Shown: piece by piece, positions 1 to 8,174 of the stretch
Layout of the letters: each line of letters starts with the position of its first letter
How positions within the stretch are numbered: position 1 is the stretch's first letter
Assembly (NCBI GenBank): GCA_003216715.1
Contig: QCIK01000002.1
Location: forward strand, 1-64,000
Source: Prochlorococcus sp. AG-402-L09
GTDB lineage: Bacteria > Cyanobacteriota > Cyanobacteriia > PCC-6307 > Cyanobiaceae
Length of the DNA: 64,000 nt
Direction: 5' to 3'
Program-made: the position numbers and the translations under genes
Notes under the pieces: generated by a model
The model's input: the letters and a program-made list of their open reading frames with translations, nothing else
The model's database searches: none
Told to the model about the DNA's origin: nothing

Positions 1-1
1 A

Positions 2-328
2 GATCCTAAATCAGGTCTTAGTCCTTGTTTAAATCCACTTAATTGCGTTTTCTTTCAAAAAGAATTTGAAGATGTTGACAAGAACTTTGAGCGACTTGTC
101 ACGATTGCCCAGAAAATTCCTAGAACCAAAGTTTTAGAGAGTAATCAAAATTACTGGAAAGGGGTTTGTCGTAGTTTGATTTTCAGATTCCCAGATGACT
201 TGGAAATTTTAAAAATAGGAAATAAGATTGAAATCAAGTCAGCATCAAGGTATGGCGGAGGCGATCTTGGAGTTAATGGAACTAGAGTTGGTAGATTATT
301 GACTGATTTAGAAAAATTAAATGGTTAG
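2..328 (+). CDS. DUF1499 family protein, C-terminal part (cut by window edge)
   Basis: The frame is open from base 2 to a TAG at 326-328, so about 108 residues are visible and the N-terminus lies outside the window. The start of the visible part (PCLNPLNCV) and the C-terminal stretch with SASRYGGGDLGVNGTRV match what I know of the DUF1499 family, whose last third carries an S-R-x-G-x-x-D-L-G-x-N-R pattern. The function of the family is not established. It is followed by a short gap and then by decayed sequence. Confidence 0.8.
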   Translation, partial: DPKSGLSPCLNPLNCVFFQKEFEDVDKNFERLVTIAQKIPRTKVLESNQNYWKGVCRSLIFRFPDDLEILKIGNKIEIKSASRYGGGDLGVNGTRVGRLLTDLEKLNG

Positions 329-408
329 CTACCAAAACTTTCATAAATCAATCAATTTGTTGTTGTAGAGAAATATACTAGTTATTTTTGGGTAGCTGTA
401 TTTTTAGA

Positions 409-558
409 ATGAACAGAGCACAAAAATATTTTCTTCATCTTCCAAAAGGTACTCATTTTGAAAAAATTATTGATACAGAATATGGGAAGGAGAAAATTTA
501 TGTAAGCCCAGACGGTAAAAAACATTCAATACCTATGATCTCAGATACGATTTCTTGA
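409..558 (+). CDS. Small hypothetical protein (49 aa)
   Basis: An ATG at 409 opens 49 codons with an even, soluble composition (MNRAQKYFLHLPKGTHFEK at the start, PMISDTIS at the end). I recognise no family. Its last 60 bases overlap, on the opposite strand, the end of the broken gene at 498-909; that gene may have lost its natural end here. It could be chance. Confidence 0.4.
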   Translation: MNRAQKYFLHLPKGTHFEKIIDTEYGKEKIYVSPDGKKHSIPMISDTIS

Positions 559-909
559 GAAACTTCAACCCAGGAAAATTTGCAGTTTGGACAATTGTTT
601 ATCCATCTTGTGATTTTTGTTCCTTCATAAATATGACCAGAGGCTTCAACAATAGGCTTTGTTGCAGGACTAGTGAAAATGTTATATAAAATTCTGTTGT
701 CCTTCAAACATTACAGTTGCTCTTTTTGAGTCTCCTATTGATTCGCCGATATAAAAAGTTTTAACACCAATCTCTTTAAACATCGCCTGCTGCTCTGGCG
801 CATTTATATGAGAGCAATATACTCTGTAAATAGTATTGCTAATATTTAAGTCTAAAACAGTGATCTCAGTTGCAATGAAGAGGTAATGAATATTAGAGGA
901 TATACCAAT
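498..909 (-). pseudogene. Frameshifted small protein gene
   Basis: Two minus-strand frames together read as one protein. The upstream frame (909 down to 682) contains VYCSHINAPEQQAMFKEIG and YIGESIGDSKRATVMFEGQ. The downstream frame (from about 700) continues with LYNIFTSPATKPIVEASGH. The switch lies at about 683-700 (FEGQQNF then LYNIF). The upstream frame has no ATG, GTG or TTG start, and the downstream frame runs on past TKITRWI into a tail that may not be original. The style (short alpha/beta protein, EASGHIYEG) recalls small picocyanobacterial DUF3764-like proteins, but I cannot name the family firmly. Confidence 0.6.
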
Positions 910-961
910 TTACTTCTCTTCCTAACAATTGTTGTTTTCGTTCAATTGTCTGGGGAGGATC

Positions 962-1123
962 TTACATAGATTTTTTATTTATGCCGTTAGTATTTTCGAT
1001 GTCTTGTAAAAGACCTTTTGTGGCTTGGTGAAAACCATTTTTCAATAAAAACGTTTGAGCTTCATTAAACTTTTGTTGTATTTTTCTTGTATACGGAGTC
1101 ATATCATTTGGTGATAAAGTCAT
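962..1123 (-). CDS. Small hypothetical protein (53 aa)
   Basis: It starts MTLSPNDMTPYTRKIQQKF from an ATG at 1123 and ends NGINKKSM. It is polar, probably helical, and without Cys or membrane segments. Codon use is normal for the window. I recognise no family. It stands alone between a pseudogene and an AT-rich gap. Confidence 0.6.
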   Translation of the reverse strand: MTLSPNDMTPYTRKIQQKFNEAQTFLLKNGFHQATKGLLQDIENTNGINKKSM

Positions 1124-1379
1124 TTTTTTTTTATATTCTCATTAAATAGTGCTCTTTATTCAAATTGATATGAAGTGGCAATTACTACAAAAAAATGTTA
1201 TTAGTAATAACTACTTACTCAGTTAAAATAGAAGCTTGGTAGTTTTGCGTATTGCATCTAAAGCTTCAAACGATATAACTAACTCAAGATGCATTGTGAC
1301 ATTGTTTATCTTTAAGCGCTTAAGCAACACGTTTTCATTGAAAAAGATCGACAACAGCAAATGTTATTCAAGATGCAAA

Positions 1380-1490
1380 ATGGAACCTTTACCTAACGAG
1401 ATTTATCAAGACATTGTTGATTTTCAATCTGACGTGAATAGACCTATAGATATTTCTATTTATAGGGAATTCAAAAAGGAAGCTGCATGA
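1380..1490 (+). CDS. Possible 36-aa acidic protein
   Basis: The ATG at 1380 opens MEPLPNEIYQDIVDFQSDV and ends FKKEAA. The frame stays open upstream to a GTG at 1236, but the N-terminal extension looks unlike coding sequence, so I prefer the internal ATG. No family is recognised, and the short length keeps this uncertain. Bases 1491-1656 hold nothing I can identify. Confidence 0.35.
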   Translation: MEPLPNEIYQDIVDFQSDVNRPIDISIYREFKKEAA

Positions 1491-1656
1491 GCTCCTAACT
1501 TAATTTTTTTAGTTCTTATTTTCTTTATTCCACCTATTTAGTGATAGGGTAAAAGTCTACAACGTTGAAATTTTGTTGAATAAAGCGTATTAATTTTTTC
1601 GTTGAGTTATTGAATGACTGTAAAGTAGATAGAAATAAGTATTTAAATTTCTATTG

Positions 1657-1863
1657 ATGGATAGCTTGAAAGCAAAGTCTTTGGCTAATGAATTAAATGA
1701 ATTAGCATGTAAAGGATGTACTGAGGGATGGCTAGAGAAACACGATGGACTATCAGATCCAATTCAAGACATTAATGAGTGTGGATCGCTTGGATTTATT
1801 ACGCCTGAACGACAAGAGCGATTAATTATTGAAGTCAAAGAGATTATTAATGCTGGAAATTAA
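1657..1863 (+). CDS. Small hypothetical protein (68 aa)
   Basis: The ATG at 1657 is chosen over a TTG directly before it. The protein is soluble and acidic with a Cys-x-Gly-Cys segment (ACKGCTEGWLEKHDG) and a helical C-terminus (TPERQERLIIEVKEI). It is first of three closely packed plus-strand genes (next starts 5 bp later), probably one operon. No family known to me. Confidence 0.7.
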   Translation: MDSLKAKSLANELNELACKGCTEGWLEKHDGLSDPIQDINECGSLGFITPERQERLIIEVKEIINAGN

Positions 1864-1868
1864 ATAAT

Positions 1869-2132
1869 ATGGATAAAAAAAACGGAACTAGTCCGAGTAA
1901 GTTTTCTGTTCCTCCTTTCGCTACAGATGATGAGATATGGTTAAAAATTCTTGAAGTGTTGACACCATCTGAACAGTTACAGGCTAGCCGTACTAAATCG
2001 GAGTTTAATGATCCGTATATGGGTGGTAAAGAGGTTATTGTTAAACGCTCTGATCAGTCCGACATAGCTGTTGCATTACTGTCTGAAGTCACGGCTGGTG
2101 GTGATGAATGGGCAATATATAGAGAACTTTAA
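1869..2132 (+). CDS. Small hypothetical protein (87 aa)
   Basis: It begins MDKKNGTSPSKFSVPPFAT and contains a helical, charged middle (DDEIWLKILEVLTPSEQLQ) and an acidic end. There is no signal peptide or membrane segment. It lies 5 bp after the preceding gene and its TAA is followed immediately by the ATG region of the next, which supports co-transcription. Confidence 0.7.
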   Translation: MDKKNGTSPSKFSVPPFATDDEIWLKILEVLTPSEQLQASRTKSEFNDPYMGGKEVIVKRSDQSDIAVALLSEVTAGGDEWAIYREL

Positions 2133-2133
2133 A

Positions 2134-2313
2134 ATGGATACTTATTCATTAATTGCATTAGGAATAATTGTAGTATTACTTTTGATTTTGCTCTTTCTTT
2201 CCCAATTATTTAGAAATTTAATTAGAAAGCAAATTGATGATCAAATGAAAGATATGATTCCGATAAAAGCTATTAGAGAAAGAATAGGAATTAGAATAAA
2301 GTTGAGAAAGTAG
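2134..2313 (+). CDS. Small single-span membrane protein (59 aa)
   Basis: The ATG at 2134 lies 1 bp after the previous stop. Residues about 5-27 form one hydrophobic helix rich in Leu and Ile, followed by a very basic tail (RNLIRKQIDDQ, RERIGIRIKLRK) that should stay in the cytoplasm. An upstream in-frame start exists within the preceding gene but makes no sensible N-terminus. Function unknown. Confidence 0.65.
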   Translation: MDTYSLIALGIIVVLLLILLFLSQLFRNLIRKQIDDQMKDMIPIKAIRERIGIRIKLRK

Positions 2314-2554
2314 AATATAAATGATTTTGATTTTGATTGAATTTTATCCTGACGTTTCCTTGTTTAAAGTGATGTCTTTTTATATAACTATTATCTTGAG
2401 CTATTAATTATATGAGTTGTCCGTGTTCCGCAATAGTTTTTATTTGATGTTTGAGTTATACATTAGTATTTCTTATGGTTAAAAGTTAGTAAGTAATACC
2501 GATAGAAAAAAATTAAAAGAAAGGATAGATTAATCTTAATTGTAGGAGACCTTT

Positions 2555-2713
2555 ATGAATACGATTGATTCTAAAAAAATATCTAAAAGTCAAGTTGATC
2601 CAATTGAAGATTATCTAGAGTGTGTTACATATTGTTCAATATCTAGCAGTGCCGAAGAGAACGACTGCCAAACTATATGCATGGAAAGACATTTGAAAAG
2701 CTCATATTTTTAG
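2555..2713 (+). CDS. Small Cys-containing protein (52 aa)
   Basis: A strong AGGAG ribosome site ends 7 bp before the ATG at 2555. The protein reads PIEDYLECVTYCSISSSAE then NDCQTICMERHLKSS, with four Cys in two CxxxC-like pairs (ECVTYC and CQTIC), a pattern that could bind metal or form disulfides. Small picocyanobacterial proteins of this kind are common and uncharacterised. Confidence 0.6.
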   Translation: MNTIDSKKISKSQVDPIEDYLECVTYCSISSSAEENDCQTICMERHLKSSYF

Positions 2714-3104
2714 ACTTTTTATCAAAAAATAAAACTAGAGGAACATACAGCTCTTTCGTAATTTCAATCTGTTCTAGGAGTTTCAACCTTAACTTAGATT
2801 TAGTAGATTAGACAAACTGTTTTATCCTGCTAATAATGATTTTAGAATAGCCTATGAATAATCCAGTAGGAATAAGCACAATTTCGTCTAGTGTCTCTTC
2901 ATTGACACCAAATTTATCCACGATTAATAAATTAATTTATGTTTGTAGCTAATTTTGCAAAGTTGTTGATGTAGTAAAAAGCGTTACAGACTTGAATAAT
3001 CTTTCCTGAAAATCTTTTTTCATGTTGGGGTAAAAACAAAAGGTTTAAATACTTATGATAAAAACTGTAAATATTGCCATCTTAAATTAGATCATAAATA
3101 AAAA
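2714..3104. other. AT-rich gap without a supported gene
   Basis: I see only very short open frames (for example 32 codons from an ATG near 2856) without coding character or ribosome sites. Together with the broken frame that follows it looks like decayed sequence. Confidence 0.5.
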
Positions 3105-3277
3105 TTTTGGCTCATCCCATATCTTGGTATTGGCTTGTTGGCTTTTTTCTATGGATGGTTCATAACCTTTTAGTTCTTAATCGAAAAGTCAACATTGATA
3201 AAGAACGACAAATCTCAAAGCGATTCAATGCAATCTCAAGGCTTTACCCAGAAGGTACATTCATTCCACATAGATAA
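3105..3277 (+). pseudogene. Frameshifted small membrane protein remnant
   Basis: One frame (3105-3173) reads FWLIPYLGIGLLAFFYGWF, a membrane helix, and then stops. A second frame takes over near 3155-3165 and reads HNLLVLNRKVNIDKERQI and on to YPEGTFIPHR. Joined, they make a plausible single-span protein. There is no start codon for the first part, so the gene is probably dead. Confidence 0.45.
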
Positions 3278-3324
3278 AAAAGATTATTTGATTTTAAATT
3301 AACTTCAGCCCTTCCTTAGTCGCC

Positions 3325-3462
3325 TTAATAATGAGGAGGTATTGAATTTTCTTGAGGGAAATATTCTTCAGTTTCATTTTCATAGGTTTCACCTTTCCTT
3401 TTGAAGTATTCCTCTGATGGATCAAAAGAATCGTTGTCTGGATTGTTTTTTTCTTTCATCAT
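3325..3462 (-). CDS. Small acidic hypothetical protein (45 aa)
   Basis: It starts MMKEKNNPDNDSFDPSEEY and continues with KRKGETYENETEEYFPQ; nearly every residue is polar. It may be intrinsically disordered. Two start Met are adjacent, so the exact start is uncertain by one codon. No family recognised. Confidence 0.55.
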   Translation of the reverse strand: MMKEKNNPDNDSFDPSEEYFKRKGETYENETEEYFPQENSIPPHY

Positions 3463-3520
3463 TTAATAATATTTTTTTTTGTAGGAAGATTTTGAAAGAT
3501 CAGTGGATTTATCAAAGTGA

Positions 3521-3712
3521 TTATCCAGGAATTCCATTACAAATAATTCCTGCTTTGGCCATTAAAAGTAAGACGAATTGATGAAAGCTAGGTACAGCTT
3601 TATTTAATGCTATAAGAAATATAAGCAATGACATTGAAGTCATTGAAAGATATTGCATCCAATGAATACCTACTTTATCAAGTCCATTTTTATCAAAACT
3701 TGTACTAATCAT
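3521..3712 (-). CDS. Small two-helix membrane protein (63 aa)
   Basis: The frame encodes two hydrophobic stretches (about residues 19-36 and 44-60) after a polar N-terminus. A third potential start (MTSMS) lies inside. Codon use is ordinary. I cannot connect it to a family, and the short length leaves some doubt. Confidence 0.45.
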   Translation of the reverse strand: MISTSFDKNGLDKVGIHWMQYLSMTSMSLLIFLIALNKAVPSFHQFVLLLMAKAGIICNGIPG

Positions 3713-3807
3713 TACATTGATGCATTGTCTGTGAACTTAACGCAAAAATAAATTTTTTGCTTAAATATTTCTTTTTTTGATTGATGCCTTTACAAAATAG
3801 GAGTAAT

Positions 3808-5277
3808 TTAATCCATTGAAATTTCGATGTTTTGAAGTGCCTCTACACCTTTTTCGAAGATTGTTTCAGCGTATTGAGTCCACTTCCCCTGTCCCCAATA
3901 ACGGAAGCAGCTAGTTTCTAATAGCAAAAGGTATAGGAGCGCTTCTTGATAGCTATGGGTTTTTGTCAAAGAGGGATTTTGAACTATTAAATGGTCAAAT
4001 ATTTGATGAAAATAGGAACTAAGTTTTGAAATTGGTTCTAAAACATTTTTATATCCAGTTTCCCAACTCAAGTCGTTAGTCCAGCTAGCTCCACTCAAAG
4101 AAAAAGATTGATCTTCCTCTTTTAATTCTTCAATTGCTTTCTTAAACGAAGTTGGTGTTATAGCCCCTGATATTTTTTCCCATATTTTGTGTTGATTGAT
4201 TGCTTGTATCAATGGATAACTATCTTCATCTATATTTGATGTTTCTAAGAAGTCCAGGTATTCAGATCCGTTCATGGCAATTGTGGGGTTTGTATTCGTT
4301 TTTGGACCAATTTTTTTATATGCCTGAATGAATGCTTGAGGAAATTCGTTCATCATTACCCCGCCATTTTCTCCGTCTGCTATTTGGGAAACAAGCGTGG
4401 GAATAATCTGTTGCCCTAAACTCTGTTTAGATAACCCTACTGCCTCGTAATAAGGTTGCATTTGTCCTACAAGTTTAGTATCTGATCCTTGAGTTTTTAC
4501 AAGGGAAAGAATAGATATTGTCTCTCCATTACTACTTTGAGCTTTGAGCATATTGGGAATATATTTCTGCTCGTCTCTTAGATTTGAGCCATCTATATTT
4601 TGAACGCTATGTTCTTGAACCATCACCCACCGATATCCACATTCCTTAAGAGCTTTTATTAATTTAAAAAGAACATCCGGATGGTTTGGAAGATGCATCT
4701 CAGGCAGAGAGAACCCATTTACCCGACGTAATGCATCTTCTCCGAATATTGCTGCGAAGTGATGCTGCCAGGCAGTTATCTGTAATTTAAAGTCAGAAGG
4801 TGGTGTCGAAGAGGCTACGGCATGACTCCAAAAGGTTCCTAGCCATTCAACATGCGGTTGGACTGTTTGATCAGTCGTTAGGAGTTTTAACGATGCGAGA
4901 ATATCCTCTCGACCCATTTGTTCGATTCCCCAAAGAAGATTTCCGGAGTAATCAAGCATTATTTTGGGATCATATCCCTCATCTATCAGGCTGGGAATGA
5001 TTTCAGCTAGACGTTTATAACATTGAGCAAATGGTTCGGCATTGTGGTTATCTCCCTCTGAAGTGTGTTCAAACATATATTGCAAATGTGAAATGAGCTC
5101 TCCATTTTTACCTGCGGGAATTGTTGGTTGATGCATGTGGAGGGCACATGCAAATCCAGAATTAACATTTTCTAACCTTGACTTTTCTTTTAATTGACTA
5201 CAATCTCTTTCCTTATTTACCAATTCATTAATTGCTAATTCAAATCCACATATCGGTGGTAAGTCTTTGGACTTCAT
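3808..5277 (-). CDS. Glycoside hydrolase family 57 protein
   Basis: This 489-residue protein has the GH57 opening motif HMHQP at about residues 47-51, then LDYSGNLLWG, HVEWLGTFWSH and LPEMHLP, which follow the order of conserved GH57 blocks in the (beta/alpha)7 barrel. Characterised GH57 members act on alpha-glucans such as glycogen or amylose, so a role in storage-glucan metabolism is likely but not proven. The length fits the shorter cyanobacterial members. The C-terminal third is helical. It is transcribed alone; about 200 bp with no recognisable gene separate it from the CIA30-like gene. Confidence 0.8.
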   Translation of the reverse strand: MKSKDLPPICGFELAINELVNKERDCSQLKEKSRLENVNSGFACALHMHQPTIPAGKNGELISHLQYMFEHTSEGDNHNAEPFAQCYKRLAEIIPSLIDEGYDPKIMLDYSGNLLWGIEQMGREDILASLKLLTTDQTVQPHVEWLGTFWSHAVASSTPPSDFKLQITAWQHHFAAIFGEDALRRVNGFSLPEMHLPNHPDVLFKLIKALKECGYRWVMVQEHSVQNIDGSNLRDEQKYIPNMLKAQSSNGETISILSLVKTQGSDTKLVGQMQPYYEAVGLSKQSLGQQIIPTLVSQIADGENGGVMMNEFPQAFIQAYKKIGPKTNTNPTIAMNGSEYLDFLETSNIDEDSYPLIQAINQHKIWEKISGAITPTSFKKAIEELKEEDQSFSLSGASWTNDLSWETGYKNVLEPISKLSSYFHQIFDHLIVQNPSLTKTHSYQEALLYLLLLETSCFRYWGQGKWTQYAETIFEKGVEALQNIEISMD

Positions 5278-5477
5278 ATTATTGAGGTTATATATTTAAA
5301 ATAATCCCTCTGAGAGGAAGTTTTCAGAAGTAATCGGAGTATATACAATAAAAAATCTTTTTCATAGATTTAATTTGTTTTACGGTTCTATTCATGGAGA
5401 AGTACTTTTACTACTCAAAGTGTTTTTTATTACCTAGAGATATGAACAGTCTAAATATGTTTGTTTTTCAAATTGTG

Positions 5478-6038
5478 CTAATAAACACAAATAGATTGCA
5501 ATAGAAAATTTATTTTTCCAGGCTTAAAGCCAGGATTAAGTTCTCCTGGTCTACCGAATTTGGAATGTAGTAATTGAAATTGACTTATAGAATCTGATTT
5601 AAATTTAATTGGTAAAGAAATTTTTTTTGCAAGAACTGTTGGTTCAAGGCTTTCGAAAGGAACTTTGATAAGTGTTATACCAAATCTCTTTGTTTCTATT
5701 TCTGCTACCCATCTGAGCCCACCGGGTGATTTATCTAAAAAAAATTCCCTTAAGCCAAAAATCCCATATTTACATGACACTCCAAATTTCAAAGTTCGGC
5801 CTTTACCTTCAATTTTTAATTCAAAGCCTTGATAATTCGACAAATTTAGAAGAGGTGAAAATATTGGAGATTTGCAACTAACAAAACCCCCTTTTTCCTC
5901 TACCACAACACCTTCTAGTGAGAGACCTTTTGAGGAGGTTCTACAGACTGCATTGCTTGAACCTCCCATAACAGTGTCGTTCAATGAGAACCAATCATCA
6001 AAGTCACTGGATGAGACGACTTTTGAAAGCTCCGGCAT
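5478..6038 (-). CDS. CIA30-like (NADH dehydrogenase assembly factor type) domain protein
   Basis: The 186 residues form a single CIA30 domain: the conserved DFDDWFSLNDTVMGGSS start at about 13-28, GGFVSCKSP in the middle, and the FQLL...G end. In mitochondria CIA30/NDUFAF1 assists complex I assembly; in cyanobacteria the same jelly-roll fold is found in small proteins of unknown role, perhaps NDH-1 assembly. There is no signal peptide. It stands alone on the minus strand. Confidence 0.75.
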   Translation of the reverse strand: MPELSKVVSSSDFDDWFSLNDTVMGGSSNAVCRTSSKGLSLEGVVVEEKGGFVSCKSPIFSPLLNLSNYQGFELKIEGKGRTLKFGVSCKYGIFGLREFFLDKSPGGLRWVAEIETKRFGITLIKVPFESLEPTVLAKKISLPIKFKSDSISQFQLLHSKFGRPGELNPGFKPGKINFLLQSICVY

Positions 6039-6251
6039 CTTTTATCAATAGTTTTTTTAACTCTATAAAATTTTTTTTTGAATCATGAGTTTAAAAATGT
6101 AGATTTCATCAGATAAAGAAAAATGCTTTTAAGGCTCATTCAATGATTCTTAAAGTCTTTGAATTGATTTTTAATTACTAATAAGGCTATTAGGGAGTTT
6201 TTAATCTGAGATGATTCGCTTGAGTTGGCTTGAAGATTTATCTAGTGAGGG

Positions 6252-6350
6252 TCAATCATTAAAGAGGAGGCAACCCTGAGATGATGGATTTATGGAACAT
6301 TCTGCATCCCAAAAGTCTTCAACTTCGGTTCTTTCCCAATGATTAATCAT
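6252..6350 (-). CDS. CP12-like mini-protein (C-terminal motif only)
   Basis: From the ATG at 6350 only 32 residues follow, ending ECSINPSSQGCLLFND. This matches the CP12 C-terminal GAPDH-binding motif in spacing: Cys, two residues, Asn-Pro, four residues, Cys, then an acidic end. The frame stays open to 6449 with coding-like sequence (KETSSNLLERIDVAKDKIK) but without a standard start, so a rare start codon or a damaged N-terminus is possible. A second member is at 24687-24848. CP12 regulates the Calvin cycle by tethering GAPDH and PRK; whether this short form does so is inference. Confidence 0.55.
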   Translation of the reverse strand: MINHWERTEVEDFWDAECSINPSSQGCLLFND

Positions 6351-6456
6351 TGTTTTTAATTCCTTGATTTTATCTTTAGCGACATCAATTCTTTCAAGGA
6401 GATTTGATGAAGTTTCTTTCTTAATGGTTTTCCTCGTTATTATCCTTATTTAAAAT

Positions 6457-6720
6457 CTACCTTTGATTGAAATAGAACGAATTACAAAAATTACCAACAT
6501 TATTTGTCTCAGCCTTAAGACCTGTTTTCTTTGCAATAAGACTGATCTTCGCGTTTTTTTCTTTTAGTGAATAGTCATTCTGATTAAGGTACATTGTGTA
6601 ATATTCTCTGCATAAATTTGAGAGCTCTTTTTCTCTTGAAAACGGGATACGACCTACAGCTATCACTATCAGAGCCAGAGCTATTGCTCCTGTAAAAGCT
6701 TTGTTGAGAGAGTTAGTCAT
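6457..6720 (-). CDS. Small protein with N-terminal membrane helix (87 aa)
   Basis: Residues 8-24 are hydrophobic (AFTGAIALALIVIAVG), followed by IPFSREKELSNLCREYY and a second Cys near the C-terminus. The pattern helix, then Pro-x-Ser-Arg, then Cys, recurs in the gene at 49394-49639, so these may be related anchored or secreted proteins with one disulfide. No known domain. Confidence 0.65.
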   Translation of the reverse strand: MTNSLNKAFTGAIALALIVIAVGRIPFSREKELSNLCREYYTMYLNQNDYSLKEKNAKISLIAKKTGLKAETNNVGNFCNSFYFNQR

Positions 6721-6909
6721 TAGATATGTTTTTTATATATTATCTAGCATGCCTCCTAAGGTAGTAAATCTTTGATATGTAAATACGAAATCTATCAACC
6801 TCGGCCAATACTTTTACTTACTACAGATAATGAAATTCTATAGTCATCTTTGGTTGTAGAAAATTAAATACCTTTATGTATTAAAAATTAAATTATTTTT
6901 ATTGGTTTT

Positions 6910-7050
6910 TTAAAATGCTGATTTACCTTGCGCTGATTTGAAAAGGAAAAAAGTTGGTAATCCTAGTAATACGACTACAGATGTTAGGAGTACAAGAATT
7001 ATGGTTGATGAACTCACACCAAGTTCTGTAGCAGCTAACGCAAAGGTCAT
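6910..7050 (-). CDS. Small single-span membrane protein (46 aa)
   Basis: The ATG at 7050 gives MTFALAATELGVSSSTIIL followed by an uninterrupted hydrophobic helix and a short basic tail (FKSAQGKSAF). The size and layout resemble low-molecular-weight thylakoid subunits, but the sequence matches none I know (PsbX, PsbN, PetM and Psb30 were considered). Function unknown. Confidence 0.55.
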   Translation of the reverse strand: MTFALAATELGVSSSTIILVLLTSVVVLLGLPTFFLFKSAQGKSAF

Positions 7051-7156
7051 TGAATTAATGATCGATTATTACAATTATTACTTAAATATTCTTTAAAGCT
7101 GAAATTATTAAAAGGTTGTAAGATTAGATTCTTTTTAGTTGTTATTTTGCTTTAAA

Positions 7157-7486
7157 CTATTTAGTTTTCGTCTTATTTGATTCAACTTTACTTTCGAGAT
7201 TTTCGTTTTTTTTCATTTCATCTGCTTTCAGTTGAGCCTTTTTTTCTAAGGCCTCTTTCTCGATTGCTTTCTTTGCATCAGCTTCTTTTTCTGCAGCGAT
7301 TTTTGCTGCTAATGCTACTGATTTTTCATGTGCAATTTTTGCATCAAGCTTTCCTGTAGACCTCATCCATTCATTAACACTGACTTCTTTACCAGCAGTT
7401 TCACATTCTTTTTTGTATCTTAAGAATGGGAACCAATGATGCTGTGCTGTTTCAGGGTTACTAGAATCCATACCATTTTTTGACAT
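7157..7486 (-). CDS. Ala/Lys/Glu-rich coiled-coil protein (109 aa)
   Basis: Residues 1-50 are an ordinary globular start (HHWFPFLRYKKECETAG, VSVNEWMRSTGKLDAK). Residues 50-109 are a continuous charged helix with repeated AAKIAAEKEADAKKA-type units. I see no membrane segment. The N-terminal part may be a small domain with a helical arm. No family recognised. Confidence 0.65.
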   Translation of the reverse strand: MSKNGMDSSNPETAQHHWFPFLRYKKECETAGKEVSVNEWMRSTGKLDAKIAHEKSVALAAKIAAEKEADAKKAIEKEALEKKAQLKADEMKKNENLESKVESNKTKTK

Positions 7487-7714
7487 TTATCAAATGCAAA
7501 CTTGATGGATTATCTAATAATGTATAAATAAACAGCTTTTAACTTTTACTAATTTTAAGTTCATTTTATACATCAATAGTTTTTGTGATTTTTTTTACTT
7601 TGAAATAGTCAATCCATAAACGATACTTGCATTAATCCTGACAAATATTTGTTCCGTTAAGGTTATAGATCTTTATTTATATATTAGTTTGTCATGACAT
7701 AAAAAATTTTGATT

Positions 7715-7939
7715 ATGGATTCATCATTGGCTTTAGGAATTATTTTGACTTTTGTTGGGATAATTATTTTTATATTGATATCTAAAAATGATCTTGGAGT
7801 TACTACTTTAAAGAAAGATCCTGAATCTCATACAACACTAATTGGTTCCGTAGCAAAGGGTATTCCTGGCTCTAATATCTTAAATTCAGATTCAATCTCC
7901 ACTGCAAAGGAGCCGTCAGAAAATTCAATTCACAGCTAG
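7715..7939 (+). CDS. Small membrane-anchored protein (74 aa)
   Basis: I choose the ATG at 7715 over a TTG two codons earlier. One hydrophobic helix spans about residues 4-24 (LALGIILTFVGIIIFIL), followed by a polar, Ser-rich tail with no structure I can predict. Bases 7940-8174 carry only short open frames (see rejected items). Confidence 0.55.
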   Translation: MDSSLALGIILTFVGIIIFILISKNDLGVTTLKKDPESHTTLIGSVAKGIPGSNILNSDSISTAKEPSENSIHS

Positions 7940-8174
7940 CAAAGATGCTAATGACGATTTTATTTGGACTTTGATTTTAAATAGTCTGGATCCTCCTCTT
8001 CTAAACGACGTCTCACCGGCCACTTCTGCTTTCTTTAAACGGAGGACGGCCTAGAATGTTCAGTTAGGAGAAGGAATGGGGATTTGATTGCACATTGTTA
8101 TTCAGAATCAGATCGAATGGGGCAAAGACGTTGGACGATTGATCTTAAATAATTTTCAATGAACTATAGGCAAT

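Noticed and set aside
7952-8150. Coding-like pieces on both strands after the gene at 7715-7939 (for example minus-strand KWPVRRRLEEEDPDYLK)
   Set aside because: No frame has a proper start and each is under 40 codons. They may be remnants, but the evidence is too thin to list.
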